A stretch of 64,000 bases of DNA. Source: Myxococcus sp. RHSTA-1-4 (GTDB lineage: Bacteria > Myxococcota > Myxococcia > Myxococcales > Myxococcaceae). The stretch is from contig NZ_JAIQDG010000036.1 in the NCBI RefSeq assembly GCF_020037125.1, positions 1 to 64,000 on the forward strand. Direction: 5' to 3'. Below are positions 1 through 29,423 of the stretch, piece by piece. The position numbers and the translations under genes are program-made. Under the pieces are notes generated by a model. That model had not been told where the DNA came from, made no database searches, and saw only the letters and a list, made by a program, of their open reading frames with translations. Position 1 is the first letter of the stretch. Each line of letters starts with the position of its first letter.

Positions 1-20606
<20,606 letters not shown>

Positions 20607-20618
20607 CAGGTGCGTGGT

Positions 20619-20646
20619 GGCCGGCGGCCTGCCTGGGTCGCCGGCC
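20619..20646 (+). terminator. GC-rich hairpin after the synthetase gene
   Basis: An exact 8-bp inverted repeat (GGCCGGCG / CGCCGGCC) with a 12-base loop begins 13 bases after the stop codon. There is no T-run. It sits between convergent genes, so it may act for both strands. Confidence 0.45.
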
Positions 20647-20705
20647 GTCGCGATGGCACGTCCTTCCTGCTGGTCGCTGGCCGCCGAGAGGCCGGGACCG
20701 CGGCG

Positions 20706-21731
20706 TTACGCCGGGCTGGCGCCGTACTGCTTCAGCTTGCGAAGCGACTCACGCGCGGCCTCGCGCAGAGACTCCTCCGGCGCGTCCTCGAGCGCTTTCA
20801 GCGCGGCTGGCACCTCGTCACCCGGGTAGAGGATGTCCCCCAGCCGCTGGACCGCGAGGAGGCGGTCCGGCAGTTCGCCGCGCCGCACCTCGGCCAGCAG
20901 GTAGTCCCTGTACCCGGCGAGGAAGTGGTTCTCCGCCTCCAGCATCCGGGCGCAGAGCGCGCGCAGGTGCTCGCGGTCCGCGGGCGCCTCCGGCACGCGG
21001 TAGCCCCAGCGCTTGCGGCACTCGTAGATGTCCATGAACAGGGGCGTCCACGCGTCATTCACGTGCTGGCGGTGCGCCTCGATGGCGTCCTGCTTGGAGG
21101 ACGTGTGCCTTCCGGCCTTGCTCGCCACTTCCACCGTCGCGAGCCGGCAGGCGAGGGTGACGAGCTCCTTGAATCCCCGGTGGAGCTGGCCCCGGGCGTC
21201 CATCGCCTCGCGGTGGTCGTAGCCGTACAGCTCACCGCGCGGGTCCGGGTAGCCGAGCGGGTAGCGCAGCGGCTCGCCCTCGGCCCGGGCGCGGGCGCGC
21301 TCGATGAACATGTAGGGCCGGTGCATGCAGTAGCGCAGCCACCGGTCCATCGGCATCAGGGGGATTCGCTCCCGGAGGTCCTCTCCCGCCAGCAGCACGG
21401 AGGACAGCTTCAGGTTGACCTCTCCTTGCTCCAGCAGCCGCGCCTCTTCCACCGCGCTCAGGTCCAGGGGGAACCGGGCCAGTGGCCCGACATAGTGGCG
21501 GAGGCGCTCGGCGCGCTCCTTCTCCCCCTCCTGGAAGCGCTCCTTGAAGACCAGCACCAGGTCGATGTCGCTGTCCTCCACGGCCTCGCTCGTCGCGTGG
21601 CTGCCCAGCAGGTAGACGGACCGGAGACGGCCCGGGAAGACCATCTGGCACAGGCCGATGAAGCCGTAGAGGACGGCGTTGACGTGCATGTCCTCCGTCA
21701 GGCCGACCAGGGAGAGCTCTTCATCCACCAC
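20706..21731 (-). CDS. Nucleotidyltransferase-fold protein
   Basis: A 341-residue protein with a Pol-beta-type nucleotidyltransferase signature near the N-terminus: GSHATSE at residues 43-49, then DSDIDLVLV with the metal-binding pair D55 and D57. A helical region follows. The C-terminus (AALKALEDAPEESLREAARESL) looks like a short HEAT-type repeat. The GTG at 21731 is chosen because GGAGGA lies six bases upstream; the longer reading from 21800 has no such site. Members of this fold transfer nucleotides to small molecules, RNA or proteins, and the substrate here is unknown. It is convergent with the synthetase gene and divergent from the next gene. A minimal toxin-antitoxin nucleotidyltransferase is less likely given the length. 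Confidence 0.7.
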   Translation of the reverse strand: MVDEELSLVGLTEDMHVNAVLYGFIGLCQMVFPGRLRSVYLLGSHATSEAVEDSDIDLVLVFKERFQEGEKERAERLRHYVGPLARFPLDLSAVEEARLLEQGEVNLKLSSVLLAGEDLRERIPLMPMDRWLRYCMHRPYMFIERARARAEGEPLRYPLGYPDPRGELYGYDHREAMDARGQLHRGFKELVTLACRLATVEVASKAGRHTSSKQDAIEAHRQHVNDAWTPLFMDIYECRKRWGYRVPEAPADREHLRALCARMLEAENHFLAGYRDYLLAEVRRGELPDRLLAVQRLGDILYPGDEVPAALKALEDAPEESLREAARESLRKLKQYGASPA

Positions 21732-21887
21732 GTGTGTTCCTCCAGGCACCCAGGGGCGCATCGCCGAGGCGAGTCTCGGATGAGCGGGAGGCGGAGGCAA
21801 TCGGGCCAGGCACGGGGCGCTTCCCGGCTATCCGGCGGGACACGGGTGGTGGTAGGAGCGCCGGACCTCAAGACAGGGGAGCAGTCC

Positions 21888-22883
21888 ATGCGGGCATTCG
21901 TCACCGGGGGGTCGGGCTTCGTGGGCAGGAACCTCATCGCCGCGCTGAAGGCGCAGGGGCACTCGGTGCGCGCGCTGGCGCGCTCTCCCTCGGCCGTGAA
22001 GGCCGTGGCCGAGGCCGGCGCCGAGCCCTTCGAGGGAGACCTGTCCGACGCGGACCGGCTGAAGCCGGGCATGGAGGGCTGTGACACCGTCTTCCACTCC
22101 GCGGCGAACGTGAAGGCCTGGGGGCCTCGCGCGGAGTTCTACGCGGCCAACGTGCGGGGCACGGAGCACGTGCTGGAGGCGGCGCGCTCGGCGGGCGTGA
22201 AGCGGCTGGTGCACATCAGCACGGAGGCGGTGCTGGTGGACGGCTCGCCGATGGTGCAGGTCAACGAGACGTGGCCCGTGCCGGAGCGCCCCATCGGCAA
22301 CTACGCCTCCACGAAGGCCGAGGCGGAGAAGCGGGTGATGAGCGTGAACTCCGCGGAGCTCACCACCGTGGCGGTGCGCCCTCGCTTCATCTGGGGGGCG
22401 GGCGACACGTCGCTGCTGCCTGCCATCGTCGAGGCGGTGAAGGCGGGCCGCTTCCGGTGGTTCGGCGGAGGGCGCTACCTCACCTCCACGTGCCACGTGG
22501 CCAACTGCGTGGAGGGGACGCTGCTCGCGGCGGAGAAGGGCCGGGGTGGCGAGGCGTACTTCCTCACCGACGGCGAGCCGGTGGTGTTCCGGGACTTCAT
22601 CACCGAGATGCTCCAGACGCAGGGCGTGGACCCGGGCACGCGCACGATGCCGTACGGCCTGGCCGCGGCCCTGGCCACCCTGGGCGACCTGGCGTGGGGC
22701 ACGCTCGGGCTGCCCGGGCGCCCGCCGCTCACGCGCACCGAGCTGCTGCTGGTGGGGCGCGAGGTGACGGTGAGCGACCAGAAGGCCCGCCAGGAGCTGG
22801 GCTACGAGGGCCGCATGACGCGCGAGGCGGGCCTGCGCGAGATGCGGGAAGCGCACAAGGCGAATTCGCCACGCACGCTGTGA
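21888..22883 (+). CDS. Extended short-chain dehydrogenase (NAD-dependent epimerase/dehydratase family)
   Basis: A 331-residue Rossmann-fold protein. The nucleotide motif TGGSGFVG (G7, G10, G13) lies at the extreme N-terminus. The catalytic set is HISTEAV (S111/T112) and Y139-x3-K143 in NYASTK. RPRFIWGAGD and the later substrate-binding half match the extended SDR family that includes 3-beta-hydroxysteroid dehydrogenase-like and dihydroflavonol reductase-like enzymes. It probably oxidises or reduces a hydroxy/keto group with NAD(P); the substrate is not evident. The ATG at 21888 is preceded by AGGGGA at about 7 bases. The frame stays open far upstream, but that extension has no ribosome site and overlaps the opposite-strand gene. 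Its nearness to the synthetase allows a tailoring role, but nothing proves it. Confidence 0.85.
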   Translation: MRAFVTGGSGFVGRNLIAALKAQGHSVRALARSPSAVKAVAEAGAEPFEGDLSDADRLKPGMEGCDTVFHSAANVKAWGPRAEFYAANVRGTEHVLEAARSAGVKRLVHISTEAVLVDGSPMVQVNETWPVPERPIGNYASTKAEAEKRVMSVNSAELTTVAVRPRFIWGAGDTSLLPAIVEAVKAGRFRWFGGGRYLTSTCHVANCVEGTLLAAEKGRGGEAYFLTDGEPVVFRDFITEMLQTQGVDPGTRTMPYGLAAALATLGDLAWGTLGLPGRPPLTRTELLLVGREVTVSDQKARQELGYEGRMTREAGLREMREAHKANSPRTL

Positions 22884-22947
22884 GACCCGGAGCGCGTGTG
22901 TGCGCTAGCCTGGGGGCCATCGCCGACGCACGGAGGAGGAAGCGCCA

Positions 22948-23808
22948 ATGCGCAGGTTCGAGTTCGTCGAGGGCAGCAGCTCCAAGTTCTGGGAGCCGGA
23001 GCTGAAGGGCAACACCTTCATCGTCACGTACGGCCGCATCGGCACCACGGGGCAGCGCAAGGAGAAGGACTTCCCCGACGAGGCCTCCGCCCGGCGCGAG
23101 TACGAGAAGAAGGTCGCGGAGAAGCTGCGCGAGGGCTACCGCGAGGTGACCGCCGGTGCCGGAGAAGCCGCCGCCCCGCCGCCTCCGCCCACTCCCGAGA
23201 AGGCCCCGCTGCCCCGCCGCGTGCCGCCGGCCACCCCCACGCCCGAGGCCGTGAAGGCCGCCGCCGAGGCCCTCGCCGGCCTGCGCGCCCGCCTCGGGTG
23301 GCGGAGCTGGGAGGTCACCTCCCGTGCCCGGCGCGCGCGGCGGGCCCTGCTCGCCCTGGGAGGCGTGGACCCCTCTGCGCACCCGGAGCTGGCGGGCACC
23401 TTCTCCGCGCTGATGGAGCGCGTGGTGGCCTCCCCCAGGGAAGGCCGCCTGCCGCTGCGCCACGCGCTGGCGCTGCTGGGCGCGGTGGACGTCGCGGCCT
23501 TCGTGCGCGCCACCGAGGTCTGGCGGCGCGCGGCACAGGCCGTCCCCGCGGCCTCGGTCGTGTCCCAGCAGGCCTCGTCGCTGGGCGAGCCGGAGCTGGC
23601 GCTGCGCCTGGGCATGCTGCTGGCGGAGCGTCCCGGCCTGCGCGGTGGCCCGTCCGAGGAGGGCTGGGCGAAGCGTTGGAAGGAGCTGCGTCCGCACCTG
23701 GAGGCGCACCTGTCCTCCGCCGGGGGCTCGCTGGCCGCCTGGGCCAAGGGCGTGGACGCCGGGGGGGATTCGCACCTCACCCAGCGGCTGGCCCGCCTGG
23801 AGGCGTGA
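22948..23808 (+). CDS. WGR-domain protein
   Basis: A 286-residue protein. Residues 1-65 form a WGR domain: RRFEFVEGSSSKFWEPEL, then YGRIGTTGQ, then EKKVAEKLREGY. The usual W of the WGR signature is Y. Residues ~70-95 are a Pro/Ala-rich linker, and the rest is an Ala/Leu/Arg-rich helical region without a recognised domain. WGR domains occur in PARPs and in bacterial MolR-like proteins and bind nucleic-acid ends in the eukaryotic cases; the bacterial role is unclear. The start is supported by GGAGGAGGA seven bases upstream. It stands alone on the plus strand, 64 bases after the SDR gene. Confidence 0.8.
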   Translation: MRRFEFVEGSSSKFWEPELKGNTFIVTYGRIGTTGQRKEKDFPDEASARREYEKKVAEKLREGYREVTAGAGEAAAPPPPPTPEKAPLPRRVPPATPTPEAVKAAAEALAGLRARLGWRSWEVTSRARRARRALLALGGVDPSAHPELAGTFSALMERVVASPREGRLPLRHALALLGAVDVAAFVRATEVWRRAAQAVPAASVVSQQASSLGEPELALRLGMLLAERPGLRGGPSEEGWAKRWKELRPHLEAHLSSAGGSLAAWAKGVDAGGDSHLTQRLARLEA

Positions 23809-23836
23809 GCCCGCGCCCCGGTGCTACCGTGGGCGC

Positions 23837-24250
23837 ATGACGAGCACCACCCCACGAGGACTGCTGGCGGCGCTCCTGCTGCTGGCGGCGGGCTGTGCCT
23901 CCGAGAGCGGCGCGAAGCGCGGAGGCGGGACGGAGGCGGACGCACGCGTGCAGGAGCTGGAGGCACGCAACCAGGAGCTCCGCGAGGAGCTGCGCCGCAA
24001 GGAAGCGGAAATCGAGCAGTCCTTCGCCGCCACCACCCAGGCGGAGGCCTCCGCCGGGCTGCGTGGCCTGGACTGCGCCGGTGTCACGTCCGCCAGCGCC
24101 CCCGCGCGAGGGATGCCGCGCTCGGGCTCGGTGCACTCGAAGCTGAAGCTGAACCACCGCGCCTTCCAGCTCGCTCCGAGCTTCTCCAGCGCACGGAGCA
24201 CCGGAGGCTGGAAGGTGTCGCAGGGCAACTGCCAGGTGACTCCGCAATGA
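23837..24250 (+). CDS. Small coiled-coil lipoprotein
   Basis: A 137-residue lipoprotein. The signal ends in the lipobox LAAGC (C20), and a Gly/Lys linker leads into a predicted coiled coil (~35-68, VQELEARNQELREELRRKEAEIE). The tail holds two cysteines (~80 and ~133) that could pair after export. The stop overlaps the start of the next gene as ATGA (24247-24250), so the two are translationally coupled. Both carry a lipobox and a coiled coil, so they may form a complex in the envelope. No known family is recognised. The ATG at 23837 gives a clean signal peptide, unlike the longer in-frame reading. Confidence 0.7.
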   Translation: MTSTTPRGLLAALLLLAAGCASESGAKRGGGTEADARVQELEARNQELREELRRKEAEIEQSFAATTQAEASAGLRGLDCAGVTSASAPARGMPRSGSVHSKLKLNHRAFQLAPSFSSARSTGGWKVSQGNCQVTPQ

Positions 24251-24963
24251 GCGCGCGAAAGATGGGGGCCTCTCCGTGGGCGGTGCTCGCGGTGGCCGTG
24301 CTGCTCGGGGGCTGTGCCGTGGACCCCCGCGTGCGCGCGAAGTCGCTGGAGGACGAGAACCGGAAGCTCACCCGCGAGGTGCAGGCCGCCGACCAGGCCG
24401 TGCAGGCGTCCGCCGCGTACCTGGCGGAGATGCAGGCTCCGGCGAAGGCGGGCGGGGCCTTCTCGCTCTACTTCACGCCGGAGACGCTGGACCGGATGGC
24501 CGCGCAGACGGTGCCGTACCGGATGTCCGGCCGCGAGTTCAACAGCAAGCTCAAGGGCGAAATCATCGTCGAGCGGGTGACCGACTTTCAGTTCCTCTCC
24601 CGCAACCGGCTGCGCTGCAAGGCGCACCTGCGAGGGGAGAAAATCAAGTACACCGGCAGCGTGCCCTCCTTCGCGAGGGGCCAGGTGAAGGAGTTCGAGC
24701 AGGCCGTCACCAAGGGCGCCATCGCGGACCTGGAGGTGCGGCTGGAGCTGGACGGGCCCCACGTGGTGGCCCGGGCGCGGGCCACGGACATCCGCCTCAA
24801 GGCGAAGCGCGACTCCAGCGCGGAGAGCCGCCTCCAGGACGAGATGAACAAGAAGGCGCTGCGCCTGCCCCTGGTGTTCGACATGACCATCCAGGGACAT
24901 GGCGCCGTGCCGCGCCGGCTGATGGTGACGGGCAACCACGTCGTCGTCACCTACGCCCCCTAG
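24247..24963 (+). CDS. Lipoprotein coupled to the preceding gene
   Basis: A 238-residue lipoprotein with lipobox LLGGC (C23), a coiled-coil stretch (~33-63, SLEDENRKLTREVQAADQAV) and a soluble domain of alternating beta strands (~70-238) that includes a Phe/Tyr-rich start (FSLYFTPETLDRM) and ends in VVVTYAP. The soluble part looks like a lipid- or ligand-binding beta sandwich, but no family could be named. It starts inside the stop codon of the upstream lipoprotein gene, so the two are expected to be made together. It probably faces the periplasm from one membrane. Confidence 0.7.
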   Translation: MSARKMGASPWAVLAVAVLLGGCAVDPRVRAKSLEDENRKLTREVQAADQAVQASAAYLAEMQAPAKAGGAFSLYFTPETLDRMAAQTVPYRMSGREFNSKLKGEIIVERVTDFQFLSRNRLRCKAHLRGEKIKYTGSVPSFARGQVKEFEQAVTKGAIADLEVRLELDGPHVVARARATDIRLKAKRDSSAESRLQDEMNKKALRLPLVFDMTIQGHGAVPRRLMVTGNHVVVTYAP

Positions 24964-24975
24964 CCACGCGGGTGC

Positions 24976-25803
24976 TCAGGGGGTGCCGCCGGCCGCGGTG
25001 CCCGTGGCCTCGGGCCCCTTCGCGGGGACGAGGTCCGGGTGCCGGTCCATCTCCTCGGCGGGGAAGTTGGCCGCGGCCTCCAGGTAGAGCTTCGGCTGGA
25101 CGCGCCTGCGCATCGCGCGCGACAGCCCCTCCGGCTCGATGAGCTGGGGTTCGCCGCCCGCGGCCTGCTCCACCCGGTGCCCGTCGCAGAAGTGCGCCAC
25201 GGTGCGGCCGTCCGCGTCCTGGCGCACGTAGTAGGCGACAGCCTGTCCCACCTGGGGCTTCTCCGGGCACCAGTTTCCGCGCGCGGACGCCTCCCTCGCG
25301 GGGGCCTCCTCCTTCCACTTGCGCACGGCCTCGCCCCGCTTCGCCGCCTCCAGCGCCTTCGGGGCCTCCGCCAGCCGCGTCCGCGAGGCCTCCAGCAGCT
25401 CCGCGCCGCGCCGGGCGATTTCCGGAAAGGCTCCGGAGCGGCGGAAGCCACACTGCTCCAGGCCCGCGAGCGTGCCGCGATGCACCTCCAGCACCGGGGG
25501 CAGCGTTCGCGTTGCTTCCTGGAGCAGCGCCGCCTGCTGCGCATGGTCCGGAGCCTCCGGACGGTGCGCGCGCTCCGTCTCGCGCAGGAAGCGCGCCAGC
25601 AGGCTGTTGACCGCCGTCAGCTCGTCCGCCAGCCACCGTGGCTCCGCGTCACACGGGTTGGCCTTCGCCCCCGCGTAGTCGCGATAGTCCGCTCGGGCCA
25701 TGCCCAGGACGTAGCTCTTCATGGGAGGCGCGGGCCTCGCCGCACAGGCGCAGAGCGCCGCCCCCAGGCCCGTGAGCACGAGCCGCCGAAGGATTGCCGT
25801 CAT
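24976..25803 (-). CDS. Putative lipoprotein of unknown function
   Basis: A 275-residue protein starting at the ATG at 25803, with a short signal sequence (LRRLVLTGLGAALCAC) whose C20 could be lipidated, although Cys at -2 is unusual. The mature part is helical and rich in Ala, Glu and Arg, with Cys residues near 51, 117 and 172 plus a CDGH motif near 199. The C-terminus is a low-complexity Gly/Thr/Ala tail. It is convergent with the preceding lipoprotein gene (12 bases apart) and divergent from the solute-binding gene. A longer start upstream has no signal peptide and was not used. No function is assigned. Confidence 0.6.
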   Translation of the reverse strand: MTAILRRLVLTGLGAALCACAARPAPPMKSYVLGMARADYRDYAGAKANPCDAEPRWLADELTAVNSLLARFLRETERAHRPEAPDHAQQAALLQEATRTLPPVLEVHRGTLAGLEQCGFRRSGAFPEIARRGAELLEASRTRLAEAPKALEAAKRGEAVRKWKEEAPAREASARGNWCPEKPQVGQAVAYYVRQDADGRTVAHFCDGHRVEQAAGGEPQLIEPEGLSRAMRRRVQPKLYLEAAANFPAEEMDRHPDLVPAKGPEATGTAAGGTP

Positions 25804-26038
25804 GGGTCGATTCTGCCATCCGGTTGGAGTGCAAACAAATATCACGATGGGTGCCAGTCACCGGGGCCCGGGCCGCTCGCGCCCCCAGCATCCGGGCGTG
25901 GTGACACACAGGTGTCTCCGCTGCGTGACGGGCCTGTGACAGGGTTGCAAAGACGAGGTGAGTTAAGGGGCGGACTCCTTGTGGCGCGGCGTCGGGGCGT
26001 TTCAAGGTGGTGACCGACGGCGCGGAGGAGGACTGCCG

Positions 26039-27226
26039 ATGTGGAAGTTCCATGTGGGGTGGCTCGCGCTGGCGCTGCTGGCGGCGTGCAGGTGCGGCGG
26101 CCCTTCGGGTGGGGGAGGGACTCCTGGCGCCGGGAGCGCCACCTCCGGCCGGCCCCGGAACGCGGTGGTGCTCACCGTGGCCTACGGCAGCGAGAAGAAG
26201 ACCTGGCTGGAGGAGCAGGCGCGGGCCTTCGAGGCCGGCCGTCCCACCACGAAGTCCGGCCGCCCCATCCGCGTCGACGCCCGGGCCCTGGGCTCCGGCG
26301 AGGCGCTGCGGGAGATTGTCTCCGGCCGGCTGAAGGCCCACGTCTACAGCCCCGCCTCCAGCGCGTACCTGCCCCTGCTCAACAGCGCATGGACGCGCGC
26401 CACCGGCCGGACGCAGCCGGTGGTGGGGCAGGGGGAGCCGGTGCTGCTGTCCCCCGTCGTCATCGCCATGTGGAAGCCCATGGCGGAGGCGCTCGGCTGG
26501 CCGGACAGGGCCATTGGCTGGGCGGAGCTGATGAAGGTGGCCGCCAACCCGCGGGGCTGGGCCGCCCACGGCCACCCCGAGTGGGGCCGCTTCAAGCTCG
26601 GCCACACCGACCCGGAGCGCTCCAACTCCGGCCTGCTGTCGGTGCTGGCGGAGGCCTACGCGGGCGCGGGCCGGACGCGCGGGCTGAGCGCGGCGGACCT
26701 GGAGTCTCCGGAGACGCTGGACCTGCTCACGCGAATGGAGGGCACGGTGGTGCACGACGGTGAATCCACCGGCGCCCTCGCGGACACGATGCTGGAGCGC
26801 GGCCCGGGCTTCCTCTCCGCCGCCGTCCTCTACGAGAACCTGGTCATCGAGTCCTACGCGAAGCCGCCGCGCGCGCCCTTCCCGCTGGTGGCCGTCTACC
26901 CGGTGGAGGGCACCTTCTGGTCGGACCACCCGTACACGACGCTGGAGGCGGAATGGGTGGGCCCCGAGGAGAGGGAGGCGGCGGAGGCCTTCCGGCGCTT
27001 CCTCGTGTCCCGGCCGGCGCAGGAGCGCGCGCTGGCGCTGGGCTTCCGTCCCGCGGACCCGGCCGTGGCCATCACCGCGCCGGTGGACGCCGCGCATGGC
27101 GTGGACCCGAAGCAGCCGCAGACGTTGCTGGAGCTCCCCGGCGCGGCCGTGCTGGAGAAGCTGCTGGCCGTCTGGCACCAGACGCGGGAGTCCACCGGCC
27201 CCTCGACGGGGAGCCGGGCGGAATGA
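26039..27226 (+). CDS. Lipoprotein solute-binding protein (first of a tandem pair)
   Basis: A 395-residue extracellular solute-binding protein (type 2 periplasmic fold). It has a lipobox LLAAC (C17), then a Gly/Pro/Ser linker, then a fold with LTVAYGSEKKTWLEEQARAF, an MWKPMAEALGWP segment and the signature FKLGHTDPERSNSGL near residue 200. This last motif is typical of a branch of binding proteins related to the molybdate/sulfate type and often paired with von Willebrand A domain proteins. The start is backed by GGAGGAGG eight bases upstream. No permease or ATPase gene is in the window, so it may be a sensor or work with distant transporter genes. It is followed 49 bases later by a homologue. 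Confidence 0.8.
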   Translation: MWKFHVGWLALALLAACRCGGPSGGGGTPGAGSATSGRPRNAVVLTVAYGSEKKTWLEEQARAFEAGRPTTKSGRPIRVDARALGSGEALREIVSGRLKAHVYSPASSAYLPLLNSAWTRATGRTQPVVGQGEPVLLSPVVIAMWKPMAEALGWPDRAIGWAELMKVAANPRGWAAHGHPEWGRFKLGHTDPERSNSGLLSVLAEAYAGAGRTRGLSAADLESPETLDLLTRMEGTVVHDGESTGALADTMLERGPGFLSAAVLYENLVIESYAKPPRAPFPLVAVYPVEGTFWSDHPYTTLEAEWVGPEEREAAEAFRRFLVSRPAQERALALGFRPADPAVAITAPVDAAHGVDPKQPQTLLELPGAAVLEKLLAVWHQTRESTGPSTGSRAE

Positions 27227-27275
27227 ACGCCGGCCCTGGCGCCTTCGAGGAGCCCCTGAAGTCCATTCACGAGGT

Positions 27276-28484
27276 ATGAGTCGGGACATGAAGCCCAAGG
27301 CCCTCATCATCATCGGGTTCCTCGCCGCGGTCATTGGGGTGCTCTATCTGTCCTCCCACCGCAACGGCGGCACGGGGGAGGGCGGCGGTGCCTCGCGTGG
27401 GGGCCCGCGGGCCACGCCCGCCGAGGTGACGGAAATCTCCTTCCTCTACAGCACGGAGAAGAGGGACTGGGTGGAGTCCGCCGCGGCGGCGTTCCAGCGG
27501 GAGAACCCGGCCATCAAGGTCCACCTCGTGGGGCGGGGCTCCCTGGAAGCGGCGCAGGCCATCCTCGATGGCCGCGAGAAGCCCACGGTGTGGAGCCCCG
27601 CGGACAGCGCGGTGCTGCGGATGCTGGAGTCGGACTGGGCCACCGAGCCCTCGCGCGGGCCGCTGTTCGTCACCGACGGCGAGGGCGCTCCGCAGCCGCT
27701 GGTGATTACACCGCTGGTCTTCGTGGTGTGGGAGGACCGGGCGGAGGTGCTCCAGAAGGCCAACGAGGGCCGGTCCGTGTCATGGAAGGCCATCCACAAG
27801 GCGGTGGCGAGCGACCAGGGCTGGTCCTCCATCGGCGGGAAGCCGGAATGGGGCCTCGTGAAGCTGGGCCACACGGACCCGACGCGCTCCAACTCGGGGC
27901 TGCAGGCGCTGCTGCTGGCGACGCTGGAGTACTACGACAAGCGCAGCGGCCTGACGGTGGGCGACCTGCTGGACCCGAAGTACCAGGCGTGGGTGACGCA
28001 ACTGGAGAAGGGCGTCACCCGCTTCGAGACCTCCACCGGTACCTTCATGACGGACATGGTCCGCTTCGGCCCGTCCCGGTACGACATCGCGGTGGTGTAC
28101 GAGAACCTGGCGATTTCCCAGATTGCGAACGCGCAGGGCCGGTGGGGCAACCTCAAGGTGTACTACCCGGCGCTCACGCTGTGGAGCGACCACCCGGCGG
28201 CGGTGCTGCAGGGCCCCTGGGTGACGCCGAAGCAGAAGGAGGCGGCGCTGGAGTGGCTGCGCTACCTGCGCAGCCGGCCGGTGCAGGAGCGGGCGCTGGC
28301 CTTCGGCTTCCGGCCCGCGGACCCGTCGGTGCCGCTGAAGACGCAGGACGCGGCCAATCCCTTCACCCGGCTGGCCTCGCACGGCATCCAGGTGGACGTA
28401 CCGCCCGCGGCGGAGGTGCCCGAAGGGCCGGTGGTCCGCAACCTCCTCACCCTGTGGTCCCGCGTGGTGGCCGTGTCGCGGTAG
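27276..28484 (+). CDS. Membrane-anchored solute-binding protein (second of a tandem pair)
   Basis: A 402-residue paralogue of the preceding protein. Shared landmarks are STEKRDWVESAAAAFQ, WSPADSAVLRML, LVKLGHTDPTRSNSGL, VVYENLAI, LWSDHP and the tail RPVQERALAFGFRPADPSV. It has an N-terminal hydrophobic helix (ALIIIGFLAAVIGVLYLSS) instead of a lipobox, so it is probably anchored in the inner membrane. Two starts are possible, 27276 (MSRDMKPK) and 27288 (MKPK); neither has an ideally spaced ribosome site. The 49-base gap suggests one transcript. The differing anchors hint that the two copies work at different places or as a relay. Confidence 0.8.
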   Translation: MSRDMKPKALIIIGFLAAVIGVLYLSSHRNGGTGEGGGASRGGPRATPAEVTEISFLYSTEKRDWVESAAAAFQRENPAIKVHLVGRGSLEAAQAILDGREKPTVWSPADSAVLRMLESDWATEPSRGPLFVTDGEGAPQPLVITPLVFVVWEDRAEVLQKANEGRSVSWKAIHKAVASDQGWSSIGGKPEWGLVKLGHTDPTRSNSGLQALLLATLEYYDKRSGLTVGDLLDPKYQAWVTQLEKGVTRFETSTGTFMTDMVRFGPSRYDIAVVYENLAISQIANAQGRWGNLKVYYPALTLWSDHPAAVLQGPWVTPKQKEAALEWLRYLRSRPVQERALAFGFRPADPSVPLKTQDAANPFTRLASHGIQVDVPPAAEVPEGPVVRNLLTLWSRVVAVSR

Positions 28485-28516
28485 GCGCGGCGCTCGCGGG
28501 CGGGACGGCCGGGGTT

Positions 28517-29095
28517 TCACGCCGCCCTCCTGGCCGTCATCTGCCGCTCGCGCGGGCCGGCGCGCTGGGGCCGGCGGACGTCGAGCGCGACGCGGAGCTC
28601 CTGGTAGGCGAAGCTCAGGCGGCGGCGCACGTTGACGGGCGTCAGGCCCAGCCGCTGGGCGATGTCCGGGCTGGCCAGGTCCTGCTCGAGACGCAGGACA
28701 CAGGGCCCCCGCAGGGGGGCGGGCAGGGCCTCGACATGCCGCATCAGCAATGAGGTCTGCTCGCGCTCCAGCAGCACCTGTTCGGGAGAGGGGGCTGGCG
28801 GTTTCAGGCCCGGGCCGGGCGCGTCTTCGTCCTGTTGGGACGCAACTGCGTTGCGGCGCCTCCACCGGATGAGGTCGGTGCACGCGTTGATGAGGATGCG
28901 CGCCAGCCAGGCCTCGACGTCCTTCAGCTGGTGCTGCTGCTCCTCGAAGGCGTCGAGCGCCCGGAGCATGGCCGTGCTCAACGCATCCTCCGCGTCGGCC
29001 CTATGTCCTCCCATGCGGTGCAAGCTCAGCTTGAAGAGCTTCGGGCGGTGATTCTGCCACACCTCCCAGAAGCGGGTCATCGTTGTCTCGTGCAT
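28517..29095 (-). CDS. ECF-type sigma factor
   Basis: A 192-residue sigma-70-family factor. Region 2 spans ~10-80 (RFWEVWQNHRPKLFKLSL, RADAEDALSTAMLRALDAF, VEAWLARILINACTDLIRW). A Pro-rich linker follows, and region 4 spans ~115-175 (LPAPLRGPCVLRLEQDL, SPDIAQRLGLTPVNVRRRLSFAYQEL) with a helix-turn-helix. The ATG at 29095 has GGGGA a few bases upstream; a longer in-frame start lacks it. No anti-sigma gene adjoins it, so control must come from elsewhere or from its C-terminal extension (~175-192, Arg-rich). It is convergent with the solute-binding pair and divergent from the GH88 gene. Confidence 0.85.
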   Translation of the reverse strand: MHETTMTRFWEVWQNHRPKLFKLSLHRMGGHRADAEDALSTAMLRALDAFEEQQHQLKDVEAWLARILINACTDLIRWRRRNAVASQQDEDAPGPGLKPPAPSPEQVLLEREQTSLLMRHVEALPAPLRGPCVLRLEQDLASPDIAQRLGLTPVNVRRRLSFAYQELRVALDVRRPQRAGPRERQMTARRAA

Positions 29096-29423
29096 TGGTT
29101 CCCCGCGGGTTGGCCGGGGGCGCGAGAGCAACGGGCATGCCCTCGCGTGCGCGCCTCGCGAGGTAGGCCTCCGCGTGTAGTCCTCCAGCTGGCACCGCCA
29201 GGGCGGACACGGGGCGTGGCAATCCCGTACCTGCCCTGGACGAGACGGCCTTCCCGGGCCCGGAGAGTGTCAGGCAGTGGGCCTTTGGGCCGGCCGTGAT
29301 GCCGCCATCCGGGCAGCTCGCTGCTTCGCAAACCGGGCAGCCAGACGGCGCGACGGCATGGGTCCCTGGCCCCGCTCCGTCTACGCCGTCACCTTGCCGG
29401 CGGATGAATGGGAGGGCTTGTGT
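29096..29423. promoter_or_regulatory. Divergent intergenic region between sigma factor and GH88 genes
   Basis: 328 bases with no convincing gene. It must carry the promoters for both neighbours. GGAGGG at 29411-29416, seven bases before the ATG at 29424, fixes the GH88 start. No clear -10/-35 pair or operator could be named. Confidence 0.5.

Noticed and set aside
20610-21887. In-frame upstream extension of the SDR gene
   Set aside because: It overlaps the opposite-strand nucleotidyltransferase gene, has no ribosome site and no homology; the Rossmann motif begins right at 21888.
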